A stretch of 64,000 bases of DNA, taken from contig NZ_CP016804.1 in the NCBI RefSeq assembly GCF_001886955.1, positions 1,984,001 to 2,048,000 of the forward strand, in the 5' to 3' direction. Source of the DNA: Halodesulfurarchaeum formicicum (GTDB lineage: Archaea > Halobacteriota > Halobacteria > Halobacteriales > Halobacteriaceae). Below the pieces are notes generated by a model, which did no database searches, was not told the DNA's origin, and saw only the letters and a program-made list of their open reading frames with translations. This document shows positions 25,427 to 35,187 of this stretch, piece after piece. A program made the translations under genes and the position numbers. The stretch's first letter is position 1; every line of letters starts with the position of its first letter.

Positions 25427-27619
25427 TCACGCCGGCTCGGCGGCTCGTGGTTTCCCGCCGCGCCTACCGCCCAGCGTGACCACCCACAGCACGCCCAGAC
25501 CAAAGACGTAGGCCGCGGAGGTCGGGACCGCGAGGAGGAACATCGTCCAGATGCTGCTGGAGGAGAAGAACGTCGAGAACACGAAGATCACGAGGACGAC
25601 CCCCCGCCAGCTCCGACGCATGCGCTCGTAGCTGATGATCCCGCCGCGATGGAACAGCCACATCGAGATGGGGATGTCCGCGAGCAGGCCCACCCCGGCC
25701 GTGGTGAAAAACACCATCCAGAAGAAGTTGTTCACCCGGTAGCTCACCACCATTCCGGCGCGGATCGCGTCCTCGACGAGATACGAGATGATCGGCGGGG
25801 CGACATACAGATACCCGATAATACTCCCCGCGAGGATCCCGAGAATGATCGAGATACCCCAGAAGGAGACCGCACGCCGGTCGCCTCTGATGATGCCCCG
25901 CTCACTCAGGGCCGGCCAGGCGTAGTAGAACAGCACCGGCAGCGTGACGATGGCGGCGATGACCATCGAGATCTTGACCTCGAAGACCAGCGCCTCCACC
26001 GGGTGCAGCGTGATCGGCCACTGGGTCGCAGCCGGGTCCGGTCGAACCTCTGGGGGGATTCGGGAGATGAAATCCGCGCGGATGGTGCCGATACCACCAC
26101 GATAGAGGAACATGAAGAGCCCGGCCATGACCACCATGAAGATGCCGATCAGGTGGAAGGAGCGGGAGCGCAGACTGTCGAGGATGAAGGCGATGTCGTG
26201 GTAGTACCCGCCGATATCGTCCTCGGTCGTCTCCTCCTCGGTGAAAGCGTTGACCATGCCCGCGGTGGTCTGGGAGAACGTTCCGCCCGACTCCTCCTCG
26301 GCTTTGAGCTCCTCGGGCGCGTCGTCGAACCGCTCGAAGATCGCCTCTGCCTTCTCCGGGTCGCCGTCGTCCATGGCCCGCTGGGCTGCCGCCAGCGCCG
26401 ATTCCTCGCTCATGCCGGCAAAGACCTCGATGGGCAGCGCCCGGACGGCTTCGGCCCCCTCGACCTCGTCGATGTCGGGGAGCGATTCCTCGGACTCGGG
26501 CGCTGGCTCGCCTGTCGCCGCTTTCGGCGGGAGTCCATTTTCGGGCTGGGCCTGCATCGTCGCCCGGTAAAGCACCACCAGCGCGCCCAGGATGGCGAAG
26601 ACGACAGCCCCGATCAGCACGACGACCAGAAGAGCCAGCCCTTGCGAGAGATCAAGCGCGGCCGCAGCCGAGGGCACGGGCCCGGGTCGAACGAGCGTCG
26701 GGAGCGCCGGGCGGATCGACCCGTTAAAAAGCTCCAGACCGCCCGCGCCGTAGAACCAGTAGACGAGCCCGCCGCCCAGGACCGCCGTGCCGGCGACCCG
26801 GTGGAGCCGGCGGCGGAGGGCCCCGAAAAAGTCGAGATTGCGACGGCCACGCTTGCCGGCAGTCACCAGTTTCGAGAGATAGAGACTGAAGGCATAGAGG
26901 AGGAGGAGTGGGAAGGCCCACATGAGCTGGGTGAACGGGTCCGGCGGGGAGAACATCGCGCCGAAGGAGAAGATGGCGATGACGGCGTACTTCCACTTGT
27001 CCCGGAAGGTCTCGTAGGGGACGATCTCCGTGTAGGAAAGAGCCGTCATCAACAGTGGGAGCTGGGCCGCAAGCCCGAAGGACAGCGCCAGCACGAGAAT
27101 GAACTCCGTCCAGTGCACGATGGAGTAAAGCGGTGCGAGTCCGGCCCCCAGGGCGTTGCCCGCCAGGAACGTGAACATGATCGGGAAGAAGAGGAAGTAG
27201 GCATAGACGATGCCGATGGTCGAGAGGAAAACCGCCATCAGCGCCACGATGGCGAGTTTCCAGCGGGGGACATGCAGATCGGGAATCAGGCCTCGCTCGG
27301 CCAGCGGTCGCTTCGAGTAGTACAGGAGCACCGGCAGCGCAAAGATGATCCCGACCGCCAGCCCGATCTTCACCTGGAGGAGGATCACGTCGAAGGGCGT
27401 CTGGGCGATGACTGCGGCCCCGCGGGCGAGCAGGTCCCGCTTGAGTGTCGGCCAGATGTAGAGCCGCATCGCGATCACACCGGCGAAAAGGCCCACGACG
27501 AAGGCGACGAAAACCACCTTCAAGCGGTTCTGTGCGGTCTTGAGGATCGCCCCGAGGGTTTGCCGACCGCTCTCGATCGATCGAGCGGTATCCGCGTCTA
27601 TCGGCCCCGAGGCACTCAT
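25427..27619 (-). CDS. tatC2: Sec-independent translocase subunit TatCt (double TatC fusion)
   Basis: A 730-residue membrane protein made of two TatC units in one chain. The first unit (about 1-290) carries the FSPPDPFTQL-type motif, and the second begins near SLRSRSFHLIGIF. A charged linker rich in Glu, Asp and Pro (~390-470) joins them. Haloarchaeal TatCt is known to be essential for twin-arginine export and to carry extra helices at the fusion joint. The start MSASGPIDADTARSIESG is at 27619; upstream extension is not supported. It is divergent from the acidic TatC gene across about 100 bp. Confidence 0.93.
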   Translation of the reverse strand: MSASGPIDADTARSIESGRQTLGAILKTAQNRLKVVFVAFVVGLFAGVIAMRLYIWPTLKRDLLARGAAVIAQTPFDVILLQVKIGLAVGIIFALPVLLYYSKRPLAERGLIPDLHVPRWKLAIVALMAVFLSTIGIVYAYFLFFPIMFTFLAGNALGAGLAPLYSIVHWTEFILVLALSFGLAAQLPLLMTALSYTEIVPYETFRDKWKYAVIAIFSFGAMFSPPDPFTQLMWAFPLLLLYAFSLYLSKLVTAGKRGRRNLDFFGALRRRLHRVAGTAVLGGGLVYWFYGAGGLELFNGSIRPALPTLVRPGPVPSAAAALDLSQGLALLVVVLIGAVVFAILGALVVLYRATMQAQPENGLPPKAATGEPAPESEESLPDIDEVEGAEAVRALPIEVFAGMSEESALAAAQRAMDDGDPEKAEAIFERFDDAPEELKAEEESGGTFSQTTAGMVNAFTEEETTEDDIGGYYHDIAFILDSLRSRSFHLIGIFMVVMAGLFMFLYRGGIGTIRADFISRIPPEVRPDPAATQWPITLHPVEALVFEVKISMVIAAIVTLPVLFYYAWPALSERGIIRGDRRAVSFWGISIILGILAGSIIGYLYVAPPIISYLVEDAIRAGMVVSYRVNNFFWMVFFTTAGVGLLADIPISMWLFHRGGIISYERMRRSWRGVVLVIFVFSTFFSSSSIWTMFLLAVPTSAAYVFGLGVLWVVTLGGRRGGKPRAAEPA

Positions 27620-27717
27620 CGTGTTGGGCCTATCCCAGTGTCCACTATCAATCTTCTTCTCTGGGGACGGTCGGAAAACGAAAAGGCCCATAACGACGCC
27701 GTTGCCTATCTGGGGTC

Positions 27718-29136
27718 ATGTCGCGGGATCCGAGCGAGGGCTCGGACGAGGAGCCGACGGACGCCGACGAGCAGCGAGCGGACCGTCAGGACTCCGAGGA
27801 TTCCCGCACCGAGATCGTCGATCTCGACGCCGAGGACAATGCGGAACCGAACGAGACGGACGCTTTCGACGCCACAGGCGGGACCGACGATGAAAGCGAG
27901 GCGGCGGAAACCGAGGACGAATCCGACGATTCTGGAGAAGCGGAGACGCATGCGGACGGCTCGACCACCGAGCCAGCGGAGGGTGCCGACGAGGCTGAAG
28001 AGACGACCGACGAGCCAGAAGACACGGACGAAGCTGAAGAGACGAAAGACGAGACGGCGGACACGGGGGAGGAAGCCGAAGACACGGACGAAGCTGAAGA
28101 GACGAAAGACGAGACGGCGGACACGGGGGAGGAAGCCGAAGACACGGACGAAGCCGAAGAGACGACCGACGAGCCAGAAGACACGGACGAAGCTGAAGAG
28201 ACGAAAGACGAGACGGCGGACACGGGGGAGGAAGCCGAAGACACGGACGAAGCCGAAGAGACGACCGACGAGACGGCGGACACGGGGGAGGAAGCCGAAG
28301 ACACGGACGAAGCCGAAGAGACGACCGACGAGCCAGAAGACACGGACGAGGAGTCCGACACCGAAACTCCCGAAAGCGAGACGGAAACGACGCCGATCGA
28401 GCGCAAGACCGGCCCGGCCGAGGACCAGGAACAACCGCTGACCGAGCACATCGAGGAGATGGTCAAGCGGGTCGCCGTGGTCGTCGTCATCGCGGGCGCG
28501 GTGAGTCTGCTCGCGTTCCCCTACGGCGAGGAGTTCATCAACTTCCTCTGGTACTCGGTGCTCCCGAGTGACATCTCGAAGCCCCACGTCTATCACCCAC
28601 TGGAGCTCGTGGTCACCCAGCTCAAGGCGGCGAGCCTGCTGGGGCTGGTTCTCGCGCTACCCGTCTTCGTCTACGAAACGTACGCGTTCATGCGACCCGG
28701 ACTCTACCCCCACGAGCGACGCTACTATCTCGCCGCCGTCCCGACGAGCCTGGTCCTTGCCTTCGTGGGACTGCTCTTTGGGTACTTCCTCATCCTGCCG
28801 GCGGTGATGACCTACTTCCTGCAGTACTCGCGTGACGTGGTGGACATCGCCTTCGCGCTCGGACAGACCTTCTCGCTCATGCTGGTCCTCCTGGGCTTTC
28901 TCGCGGTGGTCTTTCAGATCCCGCTTTTCGTCATGCTCGCGATCATGATGGGCCTGACCACCCGGACCTGGCTCGAGGAGCGCCGACTCATCATCTGGGG
29001 GGTGTTCCTGGCGATCGCCTTCCTCTTCAGCCCGGACCCGACCGGCATGGCCCCGTTCCTCGTCGCTGTAACCATGATCGGGCTCTTCGAGGGCACGTTG
29101 CTCTTGCTCCGCTGGACCGGCCGCGGGAACGGGTGA
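27718..29136 (+). CDS. tatC1: twin-arginine translocase subunit TatC with long acidic repeat N-terminus (TatCo)
   Basis: A 472-residue protein. Residues ~1-240 are almost entirely Glu, Asp, Thr, Ala and Gly, with tandem repeats built from units such as DEAEETTDEPEDT and DETADTGEEAEDT. Residues ~242-472 are a normal six-helix TatC (TEHIEEMVKRVAV, FSPDPTGMAPF). The acidic tail is presumably cytosolic, with no enzyme motif. TatCo and TatCt occur as divergent neighbours in haloarchaea, where TatCo handles a subset of Tat substrates. The DNA repeats are nearly perfect (see repeat entry). Confidence 0.93.
   Translation: MSRDPSEGSDEEPTDADEQRADRQDSEDSRTEIVDLDAEDNAEPNETDAFDATGGTDDESEAAETEDESDDSGEAETHADGSTTEPAEGADEAEETTDEPEDTDEAEETKDETADTGEEAEDTDEAEETKDETADTGEEAEDTDEAEETTDEPEDTDEAEETKDETADTGEEAEDTDEAEETTDETADTGEEAEDTDEAEETTDEPEDTDEESDTETPESETETTPIERKTGPAEDQEQPLTEHIEEMVKRVAVVVVIAGAVSLLAFPYGEEFINFLWYSVLPSDISKPHVYHPLELVVTQLKAASLLGLVLALPVFVYETYAFMRPGLYPHERRYYLAAVPTSLVLAFVGLLFGYFLILPAVMTYFLQYSRDVVDIAFALGQTFSLMLVLLGFLAVVFQIPLFVMLAIMMGLTTRTWLEERRLIIWGVFLAIAFLFSPDPTGMAPFLVAVTMIGLFEGTLLLLRWTGRGNG
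27989..28349 (+). repeat. in-frame tandem repeat in the tatCo acidic region
   Basis: Two adjacent 60-bp units are identical (28021-28080 and 28081-28140). Further copies at 28141-28349 share long identical stretches built from a 39-bp and a 60-bp element in mixed order. All keep the reading frame (multiples of 3). The identity at DNA level points to recent unequal exchange or slippage. Confidence 0.85.
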
Positions 29137-29177
29137 CTCCCCAATCGTTTAGCCCCTCGGGGTGAACCGTGGACTCG

Positions 29178-31160
29178 ATGGAGCTCGAGGCGATCCCCGG
29201 GATCGGCCCGAAGACCCGCGAGGCGCTTGCCACCCTGGAGGACCCGGTCGAGGCCCTGGAGCGCGGTGACGTCGCCGCGATCGCTGCAGTCCCCGGAATC
29301 TCACAGGGGCGGGCCGTCCGCATCGTCCGAAACGCGATTCGTCACCGCCACGACGATCCCGGCGGGTTTCTCGCGACCGACCGCGCCGAAGCGGTCTACG
29401 ACGGCCTGCGCTCGCTTTTGGCCGAGCGTGCCGTGACCGACTACGGCCGAAAACGGATCGAGACCTTCTATCCGAGTGCGGTGCCCGCCCGCATCGCGGA
29501 GACCCGTGCCGTCGCCGAACGGGCGATGGCGCGAGAGTTCGGGGAGCCCGTTCGGGAGGCCCTGACGGGGCTGGAACCGCTCTCCGAGCCCGGGGCGGTC
29601 AGAGTACGAGACCGCTGTCTGGCGACGACCGACGCCGAGACCTACAGTCGGGCGACCGAGGCGGTCCCGGAGTTGAGCGTCGAGCTGGTCTCCGACGCCC
29701 GGGCGCTCGCCGACCTCGCGCGAGGCTATGCGACCGTGATCGCCCTCGACCGGGAGTTTGCGGGTGTCGAGGTCGACGGTGACGTTCGAGTCGAACCCGA
29801 CGCCCTGGAGAATCCTGCCGAGCTGGTTCCGGAGCGAGTGCTCGCCTTCTACGGGGCGAACCGCGAGTCGATCCGGGCCGCGATCGAGGTGCATCGCGTC
29901 GCGAACCTGGAGTGTGAACTCGACCTGGACGCACTTGCGGGGTCGCTTTCCCGGATCGAGGACGACGGGCAGGTGAGTTCCGACGCCGAACTGACCCGGC
30001 TCGCTGCGGCCGTCGATGACCTGGAGGAGGCCGTCTCGACGGCCGAATCGATCGCGAACGACCGGCTCACCGAGGCGATTTCGGAAACCGACGTGACCGT
30101 CGACGGGGCCGACCTGCTCTCGCTGGCCGAGCGGGGAGCGGGAGTGGACTCGATCCTCGCCCGGGAGCTGACCCAGGAGTTCGATGGCGCTATCGAAGCC
30201 GCCCGGAACCACCTCGTGGAGGCACTCGATCTCCAGGACGAGGAAGCCACCGCGGCAGCGCGGGTCTTCCCGGAGGAGCCGACGTTTCCGGTCGAGCGAA
30301 ACGAGTCGGCGCTGTCCCGACTTGAAGAGACATTGACGACCGCCCGGGACCGCCGGGCCGGACAGGTCAAGCGCGAGTTGGCCGAGGAGCTTGCGGGGGC
30401 TCGCGAGCCAGTCCGGGGACTGGTCCGGCGGGCGCTGGAACTCGACGTCGAGCAGGCCATCTCGCGATTCGCGGCGGACTTCGATTGTGTGATGGCCGAC
30501 CGCTCTGGACGCGGGTTCGAGATCGAGGGCGGTCGGTCACCCCTGCTTGCGGAACCGCCCGAGGCCGTCGAACCGGTCGATTACGCGGTCGAGGACGTGG
30601 CGCTGCTCTCCGGAGTGAACAGCGGGGGCAAGACCACGACCCTGGACATGATCGCCGCGATCACGATCCTGGCCCACATGGGGCTACCCGTGCCGGCGAC
30701 CGCGGCCAGGGTGCCCGAAATCGAGGAGATTCACTACCACGCAAAATCCAGTGGCACCCTCGACGCCGGCGCGCTGGAGACCACGCTCCGGGATTTCGCC
30801 TCGCTGTCCGCGGGCGGAGCGACCAAACTCGTCCTCGTGGACGAACTCGAGAGCATCACCGAGCCGGGGGCCTCGGCGAAGATCATCGCCGGGATCATCG
30901 AGGCCCTCCAGGAGAGCGAGGCCACGGCGGTCATCGTCTCCCATCTCGCGGCCGGGGTGCGGGAAGCCTGTGAGACCCCGGTCACGGTCGACGGGATTCG
31001 GGCGCTCGGGCTCGAAAACGGCGAATTGCAGGTCAAACGCTCCCCGGAGAAAGACCACCTGGCCCGTTCGACACCCGAGTTGATCGTCGAGAAACTGGCA
31101 GAGGGAGACACCGAGGGCAGGACGGAAGCGTTCTACCGGGCGCTGCTCGAAAAGTTCTGA
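29178..31160 (+). CDS. MutS-like ATPase with N-terminal helix-hairpin-helix (MutS5-type)
   Basis: A 660-residue MutS-family protein lacking the mismatch-recognition domain I. The N-terminus is a HhH DNA-binding region (ELEAIPGIGPKTREALATLEDP and VPGISQGRAVRIVRNAI). The C-terminal ATPase has Walker A GVNSGGKTTTLD (about residues 480-490), a KLVLVDELESI Walker B and SHLAAGV. No Smr domain is present, so it is not a typical MutS2. Related archaeal proteins are linked to DNA repair or recombination rather than mismatch correction. ATG at 29178 is preferred to GTG at 29169. Confidence 0.85.
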   Translation: MELEAIPGIGPKTREALATLEDPVEALERGDVAAIAAVPGISQGRAVRIVRNAIRHRHDDPGGFLATDRAEAVYDGLRSLLAERAVTDYGRKRIETFYPSAVPARIAETRAVAERAMAREFGEPVREALTGLEPLSEPGAVRVRDRCLATTDAETYSRATEAVPELSVELVSDARALADLARGYATVIALDREFAGVEVDGDVRVEPDALENPAELVPERVLAFYGANRESIRAAIEVHRVANLECELDLDALAGSLSRIEDDGQVSSDAELTRLAAAVDDLEEAVSTAESIANDRLTEAISETDVTVDGADLLSLAERGAGVDSILARELTQEFDGAIEAARNHLVEALDLQDEEATAAARVFPEEPTFPVERNESALSRLEETLTTARDRRAGQVKRELAEELAGAREPVRGLVRRALELDVEQAISRFAADFDCVMADRSGRGFEIEGGRSPLLAEPPEAVEPVDYAVEDVALLSGVNSGGKTTTLDMIAAITILAHMGLPVPATAARVPEIEEIHYHAKSSGTLDAGALETTLRDFASLSAGGATKLVLVDELESITEPGASAKIIAGIIEALQESEATAVIVSHLAAGVREACETPVTVDGIRALGLENGELQVKRSPEKDHLARSTPELIVEKLAEGDTEGRTEAFYRALLEKF

Positions 31161-31360
31161 TCGAAACAGGTCGGCAAAATAAGACGGACTATATTGCCGA
31201 TTTTTGAGCGTAGAAATCAGCTGTTGCCGAAACAGCCTATCATAAATTTTGGACAAGTAAATCTTAGTATAATATTACAGGACATTGCCCGTAAATCCCC
31301 CTATTGCAGAGCGGCACAACAGTTAAGTGAAATGGGAAGTCTTGTGGCAATGGGTGACAC

Positions 31361-32821
31361 ATGACAGAAGAAGCGACCACGTCGCGTGAGGAGTGGGGGA
31401 CCCGTTTCGGGTTCATGATGGCGATGATTGGGGCAATGGTCGGTGCCGGCAACATCTGGCGAATGCCCTATACGACCGGGATGAACGGCGGCGGCGCGTT
31501 CCTGCTCGCCTACATCATCCTGCTGTATGTCATCGCCATCCCGGGACTGATGGCCGAGACGATGATCGGTCGGTACACGGGGAAAGGCGTCATCGGGACG
31601 TTCAAACAGATCTTCGACGACAAGACCCTGCGCGGGCTCGGGTTCGTGGTGGTCATCGTGAACTTCGCGCTGATGACCTACTACCTGCCGCTCGTGGGCG
31701 AGATCCTGTACTACGCGGTCCACTCGGTGCTTTTCACCTTCATGGATTCCGCGTTCCAGCCCGAGGTCTTCTGGGATAGCTTCATCAACTCGCCCGCGCT
31801 GACCGTCGGGACCCACACCGCGGTGGCCATCGGCGTGGCCGCCGTCCTCTCCCTGGGGATCAAGGACGGGGTCGAGCGGATGGCGAAGTACATGATCCCG
31901 CTGATGGCGATCGCGCTGGTCGCGGTCGCCATCCGCGGCGTGACCCTTCCCGGCGGCATGGAGGGCCTTTCCTTTGCCTTCAACCCCGACTGGAACTACT
32001 TCCTGCGCGGGGAGACCTGGGTCGCGGCCCTTGGGCAGGCGCTTTTCTCCACCGGCCTCGGCTGGGGGGTCGCCCTGACCTTCGGGAGCTACCTCCGCAA
32101 GCACGACGACGTGCCCCTCGGCGGTGCACTGTTCACGGCCGTCGGGAACACCAGCATCGGCCTGCTCGCGATCTTCGCAGTCTTCCCGGTGGTCTTTGCC
32201 TTCGGGCTTGAGCCCACCGCGGGGACGAGTCTGGCCTTCATCTCGCTGGTCGAGGTCTTCCCGCAGATGCCGGGTGGCGGCCTCTGGGCGATCGTGTTCT
32301 TCCTCGGCTTCTTCTTCGCCGCGTTCACGTCCGCGTTCGCGCTGACCGAACCAATCGTGACCACGCTCGACGAAGAACTGGGCTTCTCCCGGAGTCAGAC
32401 CGTCGTGGGAGTCGTCGGCCTGATCTGGCTTTTGGGCGTGCCGAGCGCGCTCTCCCAGAACTTCCTGGGAACGATGGACTACATGTTCGGGAACTTCGGC
32501 CTGCCGATCGCCACGCTGGCGGTCATCTCGCTTGTCGGCTGGAAGTTCAAACCCGAGCGGGGTCGCGTGCTCGATCTGAACCGCAACGCCGACATCCACA
32601 TCGGCCAGTGGTGGAACCCGATCGTCCGCTTTGTCATTCCGGCCGTGATGCTGTTCATCATGGCCTACGGCGCGGTGACGAGTCTGGGAACCGAAAACGA
32701 GACGCTCATGTTCGGCGGCCTCGCGCTCATGGCGATCATCCTCGCTACGAGTCTCGGACTGGCCCAGGCACTGAACATGCAGACAGAGGACGAACGGCCG
32801 GCCGTTTCGGGAGGTGACTGA
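31361..32821 (+). CDS. sodium-dependent transporter (NSS/SNF family)
   Basis: A 486-residue protein with about 12 hydrophobic segments. The NSS N-terminal signature GTRFGFMMAMIGAMVGAGNIWRMPY and the unwound-helix-6 region AALGQALFSTGLGWGVALTFGSYL are clear. NSS members couple Na+ influx to uptake of amino acids or similar osmolytes. The gene is followed after 2 bp by a small single-span gene that looks like a MetS-type accessory. A TATA-like GTTAAGTG lies about 35 bp upstream of the ATG. The preceding 200 bp is unusually AT-rich for this genome. Confidence 0.93.
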   Translation: MTEEATTSREEWGTRFGFMMAMIGAMVGAGNIWRMPYTTGMNGGGAFLLAYIILLYVIAIPGLMAETMIGRYTGKGVIGTFKQIFDDKTLRGLGFVVVIVNFALMTYYLPLVGEILYYAVHSVLFTFMDSAFQPEVFWDSFINSPALTVGTHTAVAIGVAAVLSLGIKDGVERMAKYMIPLMAIALVAVAIRGVTLPGGMEGLSFAFNPDWNYFLRGETWVAALGQALFSTGLGWGVALTFGSYLRKHDDVPLGGALFTAVGNTSIGLLAIFAVFPVVFAFGLEPTAGTSLAFISLVEVFPQMPGGGLWAIVFFLGFFFAAFTSAFALTEPIVTTLDEELGFSRSQTVVGVVGLIWLLGVPSALSQNFLGTMDYMFGNFGLPIATLAVISLVGWKFKPERGRVLDLNRNADIHIGQWWNPIVRFVIPAVMLFIMAYGAVTSLGTENETLMFGGLALMAIILATSLGLAQALNMQTEDERPAVSGGD

Positions 32822-32823
32822 TC

Positions 32824-33162
32824 ATGGCACTGGCACCAATCACGTGGGTCATGATGCTCGGCTCGATCGTCCTCCTCTGGGGGGTCGGCGGCTGGGCGAT
32901 GTATCGCACCTTGACCGACGAGGACCGCAAACTCGATCTCATCAGACGCCAGGGGACCATCGACACCTACTCCCCGACCGCGCTGGCAGACCTGCGAAAC
33001 TGGATCGAGAACAACCCCGGCGATCCATACCACGAGGAGGCGGTCGACCGTCACGACGAGTGTGTCGAGATCCTGCGGGAGAACGAGGAGCCGTTCTACG
33101 ACTGGTCCGAGAGCGAGATCAGGGCCCTCGAAACCATCGGCGAGGAATCGGCAGCCGACTGA
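32824..33162 (+). CDS. small single-span membrane protein, probable NSS transporter accessory subunit (MetS-like)
   Basis: A 112-residue protein with one transmembrane helix (ITWVMMLGSIVLLWGVGGWAMYRTL, residues ~6-30) and a cytosolic acidic tail (RNWIENNPGDPYHEEAVDRHDE). It begins 2 bp after the NSS transporter stop, and the pair is co-transcribed. Its layout is like MetS, the small partner of the NSS methionine importer MetP. The tail is longer than in bacterial MetS. The link is by context and pattern, not by proven homology. Confidence 0.72.
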   Translation: MALAPITWVMMLGSIVLLWGVGGWAMYRTLTDEDRKLDLIRRQGTIDTYSPTALADLRNWIENNPGDPYHEEAVDRHDECVEILRENEEPFYDWSESEIRALETIGEESAAD

Positions 33163-33178
33163 ATCGGTTCGCGGACTG

Positions 33179-33185
33179 ATTTTTT
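33179..33185 (+). terminator. T-run after the transporter pair
   Basis: A run of T residues (ATTTTTTGG context) follows the MetS-like stop codon by 17 bp and precedes the orc promoter. Such T-rich tracts serve as archaeal transcription terminators. No stable hairpin is visible. Confidence 0.35.
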
Positions 33186-33226
33186 GGCGGGAAGGGTTAA
33201 GTGGCCGTGGTGGCTCGGTTGACAGC

Positions 33227-34345
33227 ATGGCGGACGAAGACATGCTCTCCTGGGACGAGTCGATCTTCCGGGACGAGCACGTCTTCGAGATCGATTACGT
33301 CCCGGAAGTTTTCGACCACCGGGACACGCAACTGGAGACGCTGACCCACGCCCTGCGACCAGCGACCCGGGGCGCGAGACCGCTCAACGTCCTCGCCACC
33401 GGGCCACCGGGGACGGGCAAGACGACCGCGATCCAGAAAGTCTTCGGCGAACTCGACGCCCAGCCGGGGGTGCGGGCGGTCCGGGTGAACTGCCAGGTGG
33501 ATTCGACCCGGTATGCGGTCTTCTCCCGGATCTTCCGGGCGCTTTTCGACTACGAGCCGCCGGCGTCGGGCATCTCCTTCAAGAAGCTCTTCGGCCAGAT
33601 CGCCGAGAAGCTCACCGAGGAAGAGACCGTGCTGGTAGTGGCCCTCGACGACGTGAACTACCTCTTCTACGAGAACGAGGCCTCCGAGACCCTCTACTCG
33701 CTGTTACGTGCTCACGAGGCTCACCCGGGGACGAAGATCGGGGTCATCCTGGTCTCCTCGGACCTGGATCTGGACATCATCGAGGGCCTCGACAGTCGGG
33801 TGCAGAGCGTGTTTCGGCCGGAAGAGGCGTACTTCCCGGTGTACGACACCTCGGAGATCGTCGACATCCTCTCGAACCGTATCGAGGTCGGGTTCCGGCC
33901 CGACGTCGTCCCGCCGGACGTCCTGGACGAGGTGGCCGCGCGGACCGCCGAAACCGGCGACCTTCGGGTGGGCATCGATCTGCTCAGACGGGCCGGGCTC
34001 AACGCGGAGGGACGGGCCAGCAAGACGATCGAACATCGAGACATCGAGCAGACCTTCGACACCGCCCGTCACGTCCACCTCGAACGACACCTGGAGGGGC
34101 TCTCGGACCCGGAGCGCATCCTCCTCACAGTCATCGCCGAGACCGACGCCGAGCAGGCCGGGGCCGTCTACGAGACGTTCCACGAGGAGACGGACCTGGG
34201 GTATACTCGGTACACCGAGATCGTCAACAAACTCGACGATCTGGGACTCATCGAGGCCGAGTACGAGTCCCTGGAGGGGCGCGGGCGCTCCCGGTCGCTG
34301 CGCCTGGCTTACGACCCGGAGGCGGTGCTGAATCGACTGGGCTAA
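33227..34345 (+). CDS. orc: Orc1/Cdc6-type replication initiation protein
   Basis: A 372-residue AAA+ ATPase with a C-terminal winged helix. Walker A is [12 protein letters not shown] (about residues 64-75), Walker B is [10 protein letters not shown], and the sensor/arginine region and the IDLLRRAG helix follow. The last 80 residues ([30 protein letters not shown]...) are the winged helix. Haloarchaea have several such genes, some near origins and some not. No origin box or long AT-rich tract is visible in the 64 bp upstream, so it is probably one of the non-origin-linked paralogues. GGTTAAGTGG at 33196-33205 is a plausible TATA box for a leaderless start. Confidence 0.92.
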   Translation: MADEDMLSWDESIFRDEHVFEIDYVPEVFDHRDTQLETLTHALRPATRGARPLNVLATGPPGTGKTTAIQKVFGELDAQPGVRAVRVNCQVDSTRYAVFSRIFRALFDYEPPASGISFKKLFGQIAEKLTEEETVLVVALDDVNYLFYENEASETLYSLLRAHEAHPGTKIGVILVSSDLDLDIIEGLDSRVQSVFRPEEAYFPVYDTSEIVDILSNRIEVGFRPDVVPPDVLDEVAARTAETGDLRVGIDLLRRAGLNAEGRASKTIEHRDIEQTFDTARHVHLERHLEGLSDPERILLTVIAETDAEQAGAVYETFHEETDLGYTRYTEIVNKLDDLGLIEAEYESLEGRGRSRSLRLAYDPEAVLNRLG

Positions 34346-34382
34346 GCAGCAGGGTTTTCCCCGCAGAGCGGCATTTTCACCC

Positions 34383-34898
34383 ATGGGAGACCTGTCTGCA
34401 GTGCTGCACACGACAGAAGGCGACATCGAGATCGAACTCTACGACGAGCGAGCGCCCCGGACCGTCGAGAACTTCGTCGGCCTGGCGACCGGTGAGAAGA
34501 CCTGGGTCGACCCCGAGACCGAGACGGAGGTCGAGGGCGAACCGCTCTACGACGACGTTCCGTTCCACCGGATCATCGGGGACTTCATGATCCAGACCGG
34601 CGATCCGACCGGAACCGGGCGCGGCGGCCCTGGCTACACCTTTGACGATGAGTTCCACGAGGACCTGCGCCACGACGAGGCCGGGACCGTCTCGATGGCC
34701 AACCGCGGCCCAAACACGAACGGTTCGCAGTTCTTCATCACGCTGGCCCCCCAGCCCCACCTCGATGACAAGCACGCCGTCTTCGGGACAGTAACCGACG
34801 GGATGGACGTCGTTCGGGAGATCGCCGGCGCGAAGACCGACCGTCAGGACTACCCCAAAAAGGACATCCTGCTCGAATCGGTCACGATCGAAGAGTAA
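34383..34898 (+). CDS. peptidyl-prolyl cis-trans isomerase (cyclophilin)
   Basis: A 171-residue cyclophilin without signal peptide, so probably cytosolic. Active-site elements are [42 protein letters not shown] and [11 protein letters not shown]. Compared with eukaryotic forms it carries a short acidic insert after VGLATGEK ([19 protein letters not shown]), common in haloarchaea. It catalyses proline isomerisation during protein folding. It starts 37 bp after the orc stop and may be read with it. tRNA-Leu follows 38 bp downstream. Confidence 0.95.
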   Translation: MGDLSAVLHTTEGDIEIELYDERAPRTVENFVGLATGEKTWVDPETETEVEGEPLYDDVPFHRIIGDFMIQTGDPTGTGRGGPGYTFDDEFHEDLRHDEAGTVSMANRGPNTNGSQFFITLAPQPHLDDKHAVFGTVTDGMDVVREIAGAKTDRQDYPKKDILLESVTIEE

Positions 34899-34936
34899 GC
34901 GAAAGGGCTTACCCACTTCTTCACGAACGATAGCGC

Positions 34937-35019
34937 GCGAGGGTAGCCAAGTGGCCAACGGCGGCGGGCTTAAGACCCGCTCTCGAAGGAGTCCGTGGGT
35001 TCGAATCCCATCCCTCGCA
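34937..35019 (+). tRNA. tRNA-Leu (UAA)
   Basis: The acceptor stem GCGAGGG pairs with CCCTCGC. The anticodon stem GCGGG/CCCGC closes loop CTTAAGA with anticodon TAA (34971-34973). A long variable arm of the class II type follows, and the T-arm is GTGGGTTCGAATCCCAT. The discriminator is A at 35019. No intron and no encoded CCA are seen. The 3' end is repeated downstream at 35188-35210, marking it as a likely integration target. Confidence 0.93.
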
Positions 35020-35187
35020 GTGAGCGAGTTTTCGAGCGAACGAGACGGATGGGTTCGAGCCCTGGAAGACGAGCGACCAGCGGGAGCGAATCTTCCTCCG
35101 GTTCGAATCCTGACCCGCGCAGTGAGCGAATTTATGAGCGAACGAGCAGACGCAGATTCGAAGTAGGGAGGTGCTTTGCTCCGACCG

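Noticed and set aside
25427-27619. Frameshift or assembly error fusing two tatC genes
   Set aside because: The double TatC is the known TatCt architecture of haloarchaea and has a proper linker.
33163-33226. Replication origin next to the orc1/cdc6 gene
   Set aside because: Only 64 bp lie upstream of orc. No repeated origin-recognition box, long AT-rich tract or inverted pair of boxes is visible there or downstream.
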